DNA from: an uncultured Eubacteriales bacterium
Lineage (GTDB): Bacteria > Bacillota > Clostridia > Oscillospirales > CAG-272
Length of the DNA stretch: 33,902 nucleotides
Assembly: GCA_934385225.1 (NCBI GenBank)
Contig: CAKRPQ010000012.1
Coordinates: 1 to 33,902 of the forward strand
Reading direction: 5' to 3'
The translations under genes were made by a program, and so were the position numbers. The notes beneath the pieces were generated by a model. The model made no database searches and had not been told where the DNA came from. It was given only the letters and a program-made list of their open reading frames with translations. Shown piece after piece: positions 1-7,967 of the stretch (its first letter is position 1; each line of letters starts with the position of its first letter).

Positions 1-1
1 G

Positions 2-631
2 AGCAGGATACTGACGCTTTATATCTGCGCTGTTGTGATAATGATATGCGGCGGGCTTCAACTGTCAACTTACGATTACCCGATTGTAACGGCGGCAATC
101 TCGCTTTCGATTATTTACGTTTATATAGATTCTCTTACAAGGCTCGTTTCCCTTGATCCGCTTACGGGAATACCGAACCGCAGGGAGGTCATATCGCGCC
201 TTTCGGGCGAGATAAAGACACTTAAAGACGGTGAAAAGCTCTGCTTTTTCTTTATCGACATTGACGGATTTAAGCAGATAAACGATACATTCGGTCATGA
301 CGAGGGCGACAGAGTTCTGAAACACCTTGCCACCGAAATGCGTAGATTTTGCATGGAGAACGGCGGTTATTGTGCGCGTTACGGCGGGGACGAGCTTGTT
401 ATGTTGCAGATAATAGGCGAAAACGACGACGCATCGCTTCTTGCGGACAAGCTGAGAAAGCGAATAATCGGAAACTACATTCCTGCGGGTGATGCGCGGT
501 TTATAGATATAAGCATCGGTTATTCGGAGTGCGGCGGCGACTGCGATGCGGCGACGCTTATCGCGCGCGCAGATGCCGAAATGTACAGGGAGAAAGCAGA
601 AAAAAAGAAACGCGTGACAGTGAAAAAATAA
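2..631 (+). CDS. Membrane-anchored GGDEF protein, probable diguanylate cyclase (5' end outside window)
   Basis: The frame is open to the left edge, so the N-terminus is missing; the ATG at 35 is probably internal. The first ~45 visible residues are hydrophobic and look like the last one or two membrane segments, followed by a complete GGDEF domain. Visible landmarks are DPLTGIPNRRE at the domain start, FIDIDGFKQINDTFGHDEGD (metal and substrate region) and ARYGGDELVML, so the signature loop reads GGDEL instead of GGDEF. Such domains make cyclic di-GMP from two GTP. The catalytic GGDE core is present, so activity is plausible, but the F-to-L change leaves this untested. The next gene, 22 bases downstream on the same strand, has an EAL domain, so the two may set c-di-GMP in opposite directions. 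Confidence 0.85.
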   Translation, partial: SRILTLYICAVVIMICGGLQLSTYDYPIVTAAISLSIIYVYIDSLTRLVSLDPLTGIPNRREVISRLSGEIKTLKDGEKLCFFFIDIDGFKQINDTFGHDEGDRVLKHLATEMRRFCMENGGYCARYGGDELVMLQIIGENDDASLLADKLRKRIIGNYIPAGDARFIDISIGYSECGGDCDAATLIARADAEMYREKAEKKKRVTVKK

Positions 632-653
632 CGCCGAAAAGGAGACGCAGGCT

Positions 654-2354
654 ATGACACGACTTCCCGGTTCAGTTCTCGATAAAATGACGGAAAACAA
701 ACTTATCAAACGGTTTTTTGAGGAATATTTCGACGAGGTCGTTCTTATTGATGTCAAAAGCGGACTCGTCTGCAAAGGCTCCGACAGAATAAAAACGAAA
801 AATAAGGGTGACAAAAAATATATCGGACTTCCGTATGAGGATCGGATGCTAAAAACCGTCTGCGATAATGTGTGTGAGATCGACAGAGCAAGGATAGAAG
901 AGAGCCTGAGCCTCTCCGCGGTGTTAAAAGCGCTTAACGAAAAAGGCTTCTGCAACGTGGAATTTTTCACGTCCGGACGAGGCGGCGAAAATACCCTTTG
1001 TAAGAAGATTACGTTTGAATATCTTGACGAGTCAAAGGACACGATCATACTCGTCTGTGAGGATCTTACGGATATTATGTCTGGCGAGATCGACTCGATG
1101 ACGGGACTTTATAATTCGTCGGGATTTCATAATCACGTTACGAAGTGGATAAAGGAAAATCCGGGCAGAAAATTCCGCGTTCAGCGCTATAATTTTGACC
1201 GTTTTCGCGATATCAACGGCGTTTACGGGTATAAAATAGGCAATAAGCTTTTAGCGGATTCCGCAAATTGTATGAAAAAGTATAATTCCGCCGACAGCTT
1301 TGCGGCGCACCTTAACGCCGACCATTTTGTGCGATTTCTTGCCGACGATTTTCTGACTGCGGAGCAGTGCTACAACAATTTCAGGGAATGCTTTGACGGG
1401 TATGATCTCGATATCCCGATAAAGCTCCATATGGGTGTTTACGACCTCTGCGAGAGCGACTGCGATTCATATATCATGAGTTACAAGGCTTTGCTTGCGC
1501 TTCAATCCATAAAAGGCAGCTTTTCAAAAAAGATCGCGTACTACGAAAAGGGTATGATGACGATCGAAAGAGAACAGCAGGAGTTGCTTTCGGATATTGA
1601 AAATGCCGTTCGCAAAGAACAGTTTGAAGTCTACTTCCAGCCGCAGACCGACTACGAAAACGGTCGCATCATAGGTGCGGAGGCACTTGTGCGCTGGATT
1701 CACCCCGAAAAAGGAATGTTGTCTCCCGCGATATTTATTCCGCTTCTCGAAAAAAGCGATTATATAGAAGCCGTTGACAGATACGTTTTTGAAAAGGTCT
1801 GCCAATATATGCGCAAATGGAACGACGGAATAGATGGCATAGGATATATTCCCGTTTCGTTGAACCTGTCAAGAAACGATGTGTACAGCAAAGGAATTTG
1901 CGATACGCTCCGCACGACGGCGGAAAAATACGGTATACCTACGTCCGCGATACATATAGAGATTACCGAAAGTGCATATATGGAGGACTCCGAAACGTTG
2001 ATTGCAGTCCTTAAAGGACTCAGAGAGGCGGGATTCAAGGTTGAAATGGACGATTTCGGGTCGGGATATTCCTCGCTCAATTCTCTTAAAGACCTTGATA
2101 TCGACAAGCTGAAACTCGATATGAAATTCCTGTCGGGGAATGACGGCAGCGGGCGCGGCAAAATAATAATATCGTCCGTTATAAATATGGCAAAGGCACT
2201 TGACCTTGCCGTAATTGCGGAGGGCGTCGAAACAAAGGAACAGGCGGATATGCTTCTCGGATTCGGCTGCAATGAAATGCAGGGATACTATTTCGGCAGA
2301 CCTATGCCCGCCTGCGAGTACGAAGAATTGCTCAAAACCACGGGAATATCGTAA
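654..2354 (+). CDS. Degenerate-GGDEF/EAL protein, probable c-di-GMP phosphodiesterase
   Basis: 566 residues; a GGAGA ribosome site lies at 641-645 before ATG 654. Residues ~1-135 look like a PAS-like sensor, ~145-295 are a GGDEF fold, and ~310-560 are an EAL domain. At the GGDEF position the sequence is NADHF (221-225), so cyclase activity is very unlikely. The EAL domain looks complete: EAL at 343-345, N404 in SLNLS, E436 and E439 in EITES, the DD pair 466-467 in DDFGSGYSS, K487, and E523 in AEGVET, ending with QGYYFGRP. These are the metal-binding and catalytic positions of active EAL phosphodiesterases that cut c-di-GMP to pGpG. No transmembrane segment is obvious. It probably forms an operon with the preceding GGDEF gene. 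Confidence 0.9.
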   Translation: MTRLPGSVLDKMTENKLIKRFFEEYFDEVVLIDVKSGLVCKGSDRIKTKNKGDKKYIGLPYEDRMLKTVCDNVCEIDRARIEESLSLSAVLKALNEKGFCNVEFFTSGRGGENTLCKKITFEYLDESKDTIILVCEDLTDIMSGEIDSMTGLYNSSGFHNHVTKWIKENPGRKFRVQRYNFDRFRDINGVYGYKIGNKLLADSANCMKKYNSADSFAAHLNADHFVRFLADDFLTAEQCYNNFRECFDGYDLDIPIKLHMGVYDLCESDCDSYIMSYKALLALQSIKGSFSKKIAYYEKGMMTIEREQQELLSDIENAVRKEQFEVYFQPQTDYENGRIIGAEALVRWIHPEKGMLSPAIFIPLLEKSDYIEAVDRYVFEKVCQYMRKWNDGIDGIGYIPVSLNLSRNDVYSKGICDTLRTTAEKYGIPTSAIHIEITESAYMEDSETLIAVLKGLREAGFKVEMDDFGSGYSSLNSLKDLDIDKLKLDMKFLSGNDGSGRGKIIISSVINMAKALDLAVIAEGVETKEQADMLLGFGCNEMQGYYFGRPMPACEYEELLKTTGIS

Positions 2355-2473
2355 AAGTAACCCTAAAAAAGGAAGTCGGTTTTACGGAACAAAAAAATTT
2401 TCTTTTCGTCTTACAATACGGGCAGATATGACCTTGCCCGATTCATGTAACGAAAAAGAAATGAGGTGTAAAA

Positions 2474-3055
2474 ATGAAAAAAACGTTACTTGCAATAATT
2501 TTCGCGATTCTTGTTATTTCGCTTGTCTCGTGCGGAGCAAAGAAGGACGACGGAAAAGGCACAGATGACGCTATAAATGATATCGAAAGCGGCACAGGCA
2601 CAGATGTGATTGCTCCCGATACCGATGCGTCTACGGAAACAGATGCCGGAACCGATTCCGAGGAGCTTCTCAGCGACTCTGTGGTAAACGCGTTCTTCGA
2701 AAAAGCGAAGGACGGTATGACAGCCGAGGAGATCGCAAACGAGATGGTCAAGGACGGTGAAACCGAGGGTTATGTCGTCGATGTAATGGGCGACGATTCC
2801 TACTTTATGGGCTTCGGAAACGCCGAAATCACCGGCTACACAGAGGCGGCTCGCTTTTCGCCGATGATAGGAACGATTCCTTTCATGGCATACATTTTCA
2901 TACTCGATGAGGGTGCCGATTCGGCAGCATTTATGCAGATGCTTCTCGATAACTGCAATCCGAGATGGAATATCTGCACCGAGGCGGACACGGTAAAGGC
3001 CGAGCAGTCGGGCAATGCGATACTCTTCCTTATGTGCCAGGATCACCCGTATTAA
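2474..3055 (+). CDS. DUF4358-like secreted lipoprotein
   Basis: 193 residues. GAGGTG at 2463-2468 precedes ATG 2474. The N-terminus is a lipoprotein signal: MKK, a hydrophobic stretch, then the lipobox LVSC with C20 as the likely lipidated cysteine. Residues ~21-65 are a low-complexity Asp/Thr/Glu spacer, as is common for surface lipoproteins. The C-terminal part, including PMIGTIPF and the NPRWNIC segment, resembles the DUF4358 family of Firmicutes lipoproteins; this is from memory and was not searched. Function is unknown. It lies 119 bases after the EAL gene; the gap holds a short hairpin (2419-2424 pairing with 2435-2440) but no clear terminator, so readthrough from the c-di-GMP genes is possible. 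Confidence 0.75.
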   Translation: MKKTLLAIIFAILVISLVSCGAKKDDGKGTDDAINDIESGTGTDVIAPDTDASTETDAGTDSEELLSDSVVNAFFEKAKDGMTAEEIANEMVKDGETEGYVVDVMGDDSYFMGFGNAEITGYTEAARFSPMIGTIPFMAYIFILDEGADSAAFMQMLLDNCNPRWNICTEADTVKAEQSGNAILFLMCQDHPY

Positions 3056-3061
3056 AAAATC

Positions 3062-3086
3062 GGAGCCGTTTTACGGCTCCTTTTTT
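3062..3086. terminator. Bidirectional terminator between convergent genes
   Basis: Seven-base-pair stem GGAGCCG (3062-3068) / CGGCTCC (3074-3080) with a five-base loop, followed by six T on the plus strand. On the minus strand the stem is followed by GATTTTTT. It serves both the lipoprotein gene and the permease gene, whose stop codon (3071-3073) lies inside the loop and stem. Confidence 0.9.
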
Positions 3087-4369
3087 CTTTTGGGGAGAAT
3101 AACAAATTTAATAAAATAAATCAGGGTCAGAACTGTACCGACAAAGCTTATTGCCGAAAGAAACTGTTGGGGGTAAACAGTTATACCGAGAATTTTATTC
3201 CCGTTTTTTTGGACGGCTTCGAGAACGGCACCGCCGACCGTTGCGGCGAGAAATCCGACCACTCCTCCGATTGCGTGCGTTATCGAAACAGCTGCGGTTC
3301 TGTATTCGGCGGATATGTACTCAAAGGCGAGAAGAGGAATTATTATTCCCGCAAGAGAAATGTTATAAAGAATATTGTAGACGGGGAACATTATTTTTCC
3401 GTTTGCGGGCGTTGCAAACGTCATAATAACAAATGAAAATGCGTATATGACCATAAAGAAGCAGAAGCATTTTGCCTGCCCCTTTCTTGCTGCAACTTTG
3501 CCGACAGGACGGGCGCAAAATGCCCGGAAAAGCATACCGAGAACGGCGCATATCTGTGAATATGTAAGCGAAAATCCGAGCGCACCCGTCTGATAGACGC
3601 CGAAAAAGGACGACGAAAAATATCGGGAAGCGTTGTAGAGCGAAACCGTGACGATTATTTTTCTGAAAATTCTGTCTCCAAGCGTTGCCCTTAATGCTGC
3701 GGAGAGGCTTGAACCTGCGCTTTGAGGTGCTTTTTGTGCCGATGGTTCTTTTACGGTTAAGAGAAGAGCCGTATTCGTAACGGCAATACCGAATATCACC
3801 GCGGCACATATCGAAAATCCCTTGCCGATTTCCCCACGCGCGCCGAGCCTGTCCGCGAGAGTGCTCACGCAAAGCGAAAATACCATGCCCGATATAAGAG
3901 AAACGGTTTCCTTTGTTGCGTTGTAGATGCTGATTTTAGACTCTTCCGCGTAGTACGTCTCCCAGACGAATTTTGTCGGGTAAATCATTTTTACCAGAAT
4001 GTTTGCAAGCAGTACGGAGGCACTGAATACGGCGATTTTAACGACGCTTGGCATTTTGACCGACGGAATCATGTATATTAGTGCGAAAAGTAATTGATTG
4101 AACGTCATCAGTGTGACCGTGAAGCCTTTAAGATGCATTCCGGGGCGCACGAATATCATACTCAATATCTGTGCGGTGCAGGCGAGCGAAACAAATGATG
4201 TGATTATGCCGCCGAGCCTGTCGGGGATACCGATGTTTTTCATCAGATACGCAAGAAATGCGTTTTCCGACATTAAAGCTATAAAATATTCAAGAGTATC
4301 GACTGTTATAAACTTTGCCTGCGCGGATCTTGAAACCGCTTTCGGATTTTGATTTTCTGTCTCTTTCAT
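3071..4369 (-). CDS. MFS-like membrane transporter, substrate unknown
   Basis: 432 residues with about twelve hydrophobic segments separated by short charged loops, the general layout of a major facilitator superfamily permease. A short hydrophilic N-terminal tail comes first. A basic loop is seen at LADRLGARGEIGKG, between the fourth or fifth helix pair, and the C-terminus is KRKKEP. I recognise no substrate motif. GGAGG at 4375-4379 supports the ATG at 4369. It is a single-gene unit, divergent from the tagA-like gene and with its own TTGACC-17-TATAAT promoter. It might export a small molecule, but nothing in the sequence points to one. Confidence 0.7.
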   Translation of the reverse strand: MKETENQNPKAVSRSAQAKFITVDTLEYFIALMSENAFLAYLMKNIGIPDRLGGIITSFVSLACTAQILSMIFVRPGMHLKGFTVTLMTFNQLLFALIYMIPSVKMPSVVKIAVFSASVLLANILVKMIYPTKFVWETYYAEESKISIYNATKETVSLISGMVFSLCVSTLADRLGARGEIGKGFSICAAVIFGIAVTNTALLLTVKEPSAQKAPQSAGSSLSAALRATLGDRIFRKIIVTVSLYNASRYFSSSFFGVYQTGALGFSLTYSQICAVLGMLFRAFCARPVGKVAARKGQAKCFCFFMVIYAFSFVIMTFATPANGKIMFPVYNILYNISLAGIIIPLLAFEYISAEYRTAAVSITHAIGGVVGFLAATVGGAVLEAVQKNGNKILGITVYPQQFLSAISFVGTVLTLIYFIKFVILPKRKKEP

Positions 4370-4395
4370 TTCCGCCTCCGTTTTTTGCGTATATA

Positions 4396-4424
4396 ATTAT
4401 AGCCTCCTTTTTTTGACGGGTCAA
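4396..4424 (-). promoter_or_regulatory. Promoter of the MFS gene
   Basis: On the minus strand, TTGACC (4419-4424), a 17-base spacer and TATAAT (4396-4401) form a near-consensus sigma-A promoter. It ends 26 bases before the ATG at 4369. Confidence 0.8.
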
Positions 4425-4436
4425 TAGCCCGCAAAA

Positions 4437-4449
4437 CGAATAATATTCG
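4437..4449. promoter_or_regulatory. Operator-like palindrome in a divergent promoter region
   Basis: CGAATA-A-TATTCG is a perfect 13-base inverted repeat with one central base. It lies between the -35 boxes of the divergent MFS and tagA promoters, 12 bases from the former and 29 from the latter. It could bind a dimeric regulator acting on both genes; this is inferred from symmetry and position only. Confidence 0.35.
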
Positions 4450-4478
4450 ATTTTGCTATGCAAATTAAGGATAAGGAC

Positions 4479-4507
4479 TTGTAAAAAAACGAAAACGGTG
4501 GTATAAT
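4479..4507 (+). promoter_or_regulatory. Extended -10 promoter of the tagA-like gene
   Basis: TTGTAA (4479-4484), 17-base spacer, TATAAT (4502-4507), with TGG directly before the -10 box (extended -10). The spacer and -10 share 14 identical bases (4490-4503) with the recA promoter. Confidence 0.8.
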
Positions 4508-4535
4508 CAAACAAAGACATTTTATGAGGTTTCTG

Positions 4536-5294
4536 ATGAAAAACGAAAAGATAAACGTAAGAGGACTTGATTTTGACAATGTGACGATGGACGAGGCGGC
4601 GAAGGCAGTCGAAGAGAGGCTGGCGTCGGACGGTAAAGGTGAACCGCTGACCGTCTTCACACCGAATTCGGAGATACTGCAACTCTGCATAGAGCAGAAC
4701 GAATACTATAAAATTTTCGGCTCGGCGTCGCTGATAATTCCCGACGGAATTGGGGTCATAAAGGCGGCGAAAATTCTCGGAACACCGCTTAAAGAGCGCG
4801 TGCCGGGCGTTGAACTCGGTGAAAGAGTGCTCGCTCTTGCCGCAAAAGACGGATATAAGGTCTATTTTCTCGGCGGAAAGCCCGGCATTGCCGAAAAGGC
4901 AGCCGAAAAGATGACCGAAAAATATAAAGGTCTGAACGTAGTCGGATTTGCCGACGGATACTTCAAAAAAGAAGGCGCGGAGAGTGACGAGGCCGTAAAG
5001 CGAGCCGACGAGAGCGGCGCGGATATACTTTTCGTCTGCCTCGGTGTGCCCGCGCAGGAAAAGTGGATATACGAAAATAAGGAAAGTTTCCGAAACGTAA
5101 AGGTTTTTCTTGCTCTCGGCGGAAGTCTTGACGTCTATTCGGGGACAGTGAACCGCGCACCCGCGTTTTTCAGAAAGGCAGGACTTGAATGGTTTTATCG
5201 CCTTATAAAAGAACCGAAACGCATCGGACGAATGATGAAACTGCCGAAATTCCTGTTCGGAACATACGCGTATAAACTGAAAAGAAAAAAATAA
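4536..5294 (+). CDS. tagA: WecG/TagA/CpsF family glycosyltransferase
   Basis: 252 residues from the ATG at 4536; an in-frame ATG at 4524 adds four residues but has no ribosome site, whereas GAGG at 4527-4530 is well spaced for 4536. The family transfers N-acetylmannosamine (or a related sugar) to lipid-linked GlcNAc in wall teichoic acid or exopolysaccharide synthesis on the cytoplasmic face of the membrane. Visible family marks: FTPNSEI with T42 and N44, IIPDGIGV with D70 (equivalent of the catalytic Asp), VYFLGGKPG, GFADGYF, FVCLGVPAQEKWI, a GGSLDVYSG motif, and the C-terminal RAPAFFRK...GLEWFYRL...EPKR tail. The basic C-terminus fits membrane association. No other wall-polymer genes are next to it, so the exact polymer is unknown and the symbol is by family only. 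Confidence 0.88.
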   Translation: MKNEKINVRGLDFDNVTMDEAAKAVEERLASDGKGEPLTVFTPNSEILQLCIEQNEYYKIFGSASLIIPDGIGVIKAAKILGTPLKERVPGVELGERVLALAAKDGYKVYFLGGKPGIAEKAAEKMTEKYKGLNVVGFADGYFKKEGAESDEAVKRADESGADILFVCLGVPAQEKWIYENKESFRNVKVFLALGGSLDVYSGTVNRAPAFFRKAGLEWFYRLIKEPKRIGRMMKLPKFLFGTYAYKLKRKK

Positions 5295-5296
5295 TG

Positions 5297-5328
5297 AAAA
5301 TCGGGGCTGCAACAGCAGTCCCGATTTT
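5297..5328. terminator. Bidirectional terminator between tagA and serA
   Basis: Fourteen-base arms 5297-5310 and 5315-5328, starting AAAATCGGG and ending CCCGATTTT, pair with a four-base loop and one G-T wobble. A-rich and T-rich arm ends give a U-tract in both directions, fitting the two convergent genes. Confidence 0.88.
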
Positions 5329-5333
5329 CGCTT

Positions 5334-6497
5334 TCAGATAACCGTAACTCTTACCATACCGTCGATGGATTCGAGCTTCTTTTTTATTTCGTCTCCTATT
5401 TTCGCTTCCGTTTCGACAAGAGTGTATGCGTTGTTGCCTTTCGAGCGGTTTATAAGGTTTTCGATGTTTATGCCCTGCTCCGAAAGAACTCCCGAAATCT
5501 GCGTGATGAGCGAGGGGATATTCCTATGGAAGAGGCATACTCTCGTTGCGCCCGCCGTGTGCGCCATTGAAACGTTCGGGAAGTTAACGCTGTTTTTGAT
5601 GTTTCCGTATCTGAGGAAATCGTCAAGCTCGTGCGCCGCCATGACCGCGCAGTTGTCCTCGGATTCGGCAGTCGACGCGCCGAGGTGCGGTATTGTCACA
5701 ATGCCCTTTTCGCCGACCGTTTCTTCTGTCGGGAAGTCTGTAATATACGCCGAAACCTTTCCGTCCGCAATCGCTTTTTTGAGGTCCGCGGCGTTTACAA
5801 GGTCTGCGCGCGCAAGGTTTATAATTTTAACGCCGTCCTTCATTATCGAGAGCGTTTTTTCGTTTATCATATTCTTTGTTTCCGCCGTCGCGGGGACGTG
5901 GAGAGTTATGTAGTCCGCTTCCGCAAACACTTCGTCAAAGGTCTGCGCTTTTTTGACAAGGTGTGACATATTCCACGCGGCTTCAACGGTCAGGTATGGG
6001 TCACAACCGATAACGTGCATGCCGAGCGCGGCGGCAGCGTTCGCAACCATTCCGCCGATTGCACCGAGACCTATTACGCCGAGCGTTTTGCCGGCTATCT
6101 CGCCGCCCGCAAACGCGCTTTTGCCTGCTTCGACGGCTTTTGCAACGCCTTCCGTTCCTTTGAGCGACCCTGCCCATTCTATTCCGCCGACAATGTTTCG
6201 TGCCGCGAGAAGAATTGCCGCGATCGTCAGCTCTTTTACGCCGTTTGCGTTCGCACCCGGTGTGTTGAAAACGACAACGCCTTTGTCCGAAAGGCTTTCC
6301 ACGGGAATGTTGTTTACACCCGCGCCGCAGCGTGCGACCGCACGGAGGTTGTCGCCGAAGGTCATATCGTGCATTGCCGCCGAGCGAACCATTATCGCGT
6401 CGGGATTTTCTATATCGGTTCCGATGTTGTATTCTTTTTTGTCGAGCGCGTCCGTGCCGACTTTTGCGATTTTATTGAGTAGAAGTATGTTTTTCAT
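5334..6497 (-). CDS. serA: D-3-phosphoglycerate dehydrogenase (ACT-domain form)
   Basis: 387 residues. It oxidises 3-phosphoglycerate to 3-phosphohydroxypyruvate with NAD+, the first step of serine synthesis, in the cytoplasm. The Rossmann motif is GLGAIG (143-148), and the acid D166 of GCDPY at the next strand end suits NAD. Catalytic positions of the D-2-hydroxyacid dehydrogenase family are seen: R230 in NLAR, E258/E259 in FPTEE, and H271 in PHLGAS. Residues ~318-387 form an ACT domain, which in this family often binds serine for feedback. The intervening domain of long SerA proteins is absent, as in other ~390-residue forms. The ATG lies six bases after the serC stop, with its ribosome site inside the serC end, so the two are translated from one mRNA. 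Confidence 0.93.
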   Translation of the reverse strand: MKNILLLNKIAKVGTDALDKKEYNIGTDIENPDAIMVRSAAMHDMTFGDNLRAVARCGAGVNNIPVESLSDKGVVVFNTPGANANGVKELTIAAILLAARNIVGGIEWAGSLKGTEGVAKAVEAGKSAFAGGEIAGKTLGVIGLGAIGGMVANAAAALGMHVIGCDPYLTVEAAWNMSHLVKKAQTFDEVFAEADYITLHVPATAETKNMINEKTLSIMKDGVKIINLARADLVNAADLKKAIADGKVSAYITDFPTEETVGEKGIVTIPHLGASTAESEDNCAVMAAHELDDFLRYGNIKNSVNFPNVSMAHTAGATRVCLFHRNIPSLITQISGVLSEQGINIENLINRSKGNNAYTLVETEAKIGDEIKKKLESIDGMVRVTVI

Positions 6498-6503
6498 ATC
6501 TGA

Positions 6504-7595
6504 TCAGCCTTTCGGATTGTTTTTCGCGAACTCTTTCATAAATTCGACGAGCTTGACCACGCCGTCATACGGCATTGCGTTGTAAATGGAGGCTCTCATG
6601 CCTCCGACGCTTCTGTGTCCTTTGAGGTTTTTAAGCCCGTTTTTCGCCGCTTCGGACGCGAATTTCTTGTCGAGATCGGCATCGCCCGTTACAAATGTGA
6701 CGTTCATCATCGAACGGCTGTCCTTCTTTACGGGAGCTATGTAGTAGTCCTGCGAATCGAGGTAGTCGTAAAGGTATTTTGCTTTCTTTACGTTCATTTC
6801 CTTCATTACGTCAAGACCGCCGAGATCGAGTATCCACTCATAAACGAGCTTCGCCATATAAATGGTGTAGCAGGGAGGAGTGTTGTACATAGAGCCGTTT
6901 TCAGCCATCGTTTTCCATTCGAGCATGGTCGGCATTTTTTCTTCCGCGTAATCGAGGAGGTCGTCGCGGACAATAACGAGCGTCATTCCCGCGGGAGCCA
7001 TGTTTTTCTGCGCGCCCGCATAGATAACACCGAATTTGCTTACGTCAACGGGTTCGGAGATGATGCAGGAGGACATATCCGCAACGAGCGGAATATCGCC
7101 CGTATCGGGAATATAGCCGTACTTTGTGCCGTAGATGGTGTTGTTAAAGCAGATGTGTACATATGCGGCGTCGGGACGGAACATATCCTTTGTGAGAAGC
7201 GGAATGTGGTCGAAATTATCGTCTTTCGTCGTTGCGGCGCACTTTACGTCGTAGCCGAGCTTCTGCGCTTCTTTGAACGCTTTGCCCGAAAACTGACCCG
7301 TGACTACATAGTCCGCCTTGCCCGTTCTCTTGATAAGGTTCATCGGGACTGCGGCAAACTGCGTCGATGCGCCGCCTTGCAGAAACAGAACTTTGTAGTT
7401 ATCGGGAATGTTCATAAGGCGGCGGAGAAGTACCTCCGCGTCCGCTATTATCGGTTCGTAGTCCGCCGAGCGGTGACTCATTTCCATAACGGACATACCG
7501 CTGTCGCCGTAGCATACGAGCTCTGCGGCGGCCTTTTCAAGTACGGGAAGAGGGAGCATTGAAGGACCCGCGGAAAAATTGTAAACTCTGTTCAT
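6504..7595 (-). CDS. serC: Phosphoserine aminotransferase
   Basis: 363 residues from the ATG at 7595; the open frame extends further upstream, but GGAGG at 7601-7605 and the typical SerC opening (MNRVYNFSAGPSMLP) fix this start. It is a PLP enzyme turning 3-phosphohydroxypyruvate and glutamate into phosphoserine and 2-oxoglutarate, the second step of serine synthesis. K197 in YAGAQKNMAP is the Schiff-base lysine, and QGGAS (73-77) and the HRS at 41-43 are phosphate and cofactor contacts. Length matches the family (about 360). It is first in the serC-serA operon. The serB phosphatase is not in this window. Confidence 0.95.
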   Translation of the reverse strand: MNRVYNFSAGPSMLPLPVLEKAAAELVCYGDSGMSVMEMSHRSADYEPIIADAEVLLRRLMNIPDNYKVLFLQGGASTQFAAVPMNLIKRTGKADYVVTGQFSGKAFKEAQKLGYDVKCAATTKDDNFDHIPLLTKDMFRPDAAYVHICFNNTIYGTKYGYIPDTGDIPLVADMSSCIISEPVDVSKFGVIYAGAQKNMAPAGMTLVIVRDDLLDYAEEKMPTMLEWKTMAENGSMYNTPPCYTIYMAKLVYEWILDLGGLDVMKEMNVKKAKYLYDYLDSQDYYIAPVKKDSRSMMNVTFVTGDADLDKKFASEAAKNGLKNLKGHRSVGGMRASIYNAMPYDGVVKLVEFMKEFAKNNPKG

Positions 7596-7609
7596 ATAAA
7601 CCTCCGAGA

Positions 7610-7623
7610 AGCCGCTTGCGGCT
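7610..7623 (-). promoter_or_regulatory. Short hairpin in the serC leader
   Basis: AGCCG (7610-7614) pairs with CGGCT (7619-7623) across a four-base loop just upstream of the serC ribosome site. It could affect initiation; no U-tract follows, so it is not a terminator. Significance is uncertain. Confidence 0.3.
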
Positions 7624-7656
7624 GAATTGTCTGTAAAAAAATAAAGTGATAGGAAT

Positions 7657-7685
7657 ATTCTACTATTGTTTGACTGTTTTGTCAA
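7657..7685 (-). promoter_or_regulatory. serC-serA promoter with an overlapping inverted repeat
   Basis: On the minus strand TTGACA (7680-7685), 17-base spacer, TAGAAT (7657-7662). The -35 box forms one arm of the inverted repeat TTGAC-TGTTTT-GTCAA (7670-7685), a possible operator for serine-pathway control. The repeat is short and AT-rich, so chance is possible. Confidence 0.75.
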
Positions 7686-7900
7686 TAGAAATACGATTGA
7701 ATCTGCGTTTTTGTTAAAAATATACGAAAAATATATGTAAAATATAGTGAAAAACACAATAGGAACATTTTATAAAATCAACCAAAAGTTGATATATAAA
7801 ACGAGACGGTCTGACATTCCAAAAACGGAAAATAAAAAGTACACAAAAAATAGATATGAAAATATTTTTCTTTTATCGGAAATATTTTTTCGAAAAACTA
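7686..7900. other. AT-rich divergent region between serC and recA
   Basis: No gene is seen. The region holds an inverted repeat ATCAAC-CAAAA-GTTGAT (7777-7793) and two near-identical A/T tracts, GAAAATATTTTTC (7858-7870) and GAAATATTTTTTC (7879-7891), whose starts are 21 bases apart just upstream of the recA -35 box. These may act as UP elements. I found no recognisable LexA box. Confidence 0.45.
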
Positions 7901-7929
7901 TTGACAAAAGGCGAAAACGGTGGTAAAAT
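7901..7929 (+). promoter_or_regulatory. recA promoter (extended -10)
   Basis: TTGACA (7901-7906), 17-base spacer, TAAAAT (7924-7929) preceded by TGG. The leader to the ATG at 7968 is about 32 bases. It shares CGAAAACGGTGGTA (7912-7925) with the tagA promoter. Confidence 0.88.
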
Positions 7930-7967
7930 ATTGACATGATGAAAAATTCGCTTTACGGGAGAGAAAA

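Noticed and set aside
65..1048. A 327-codon antisense frame over the GGDEF gene
   Set aside because: It covers clear GGDEF motifs on the other strand and gives a low-complexity protein with no known features.
2355..2473. Possible c-di-GMP riboswitch before the lipoprotein gene
   Set aside because: The gap follows c-di-GMP genes and has a short hairpin, but I could not find the conserved GEMM core.
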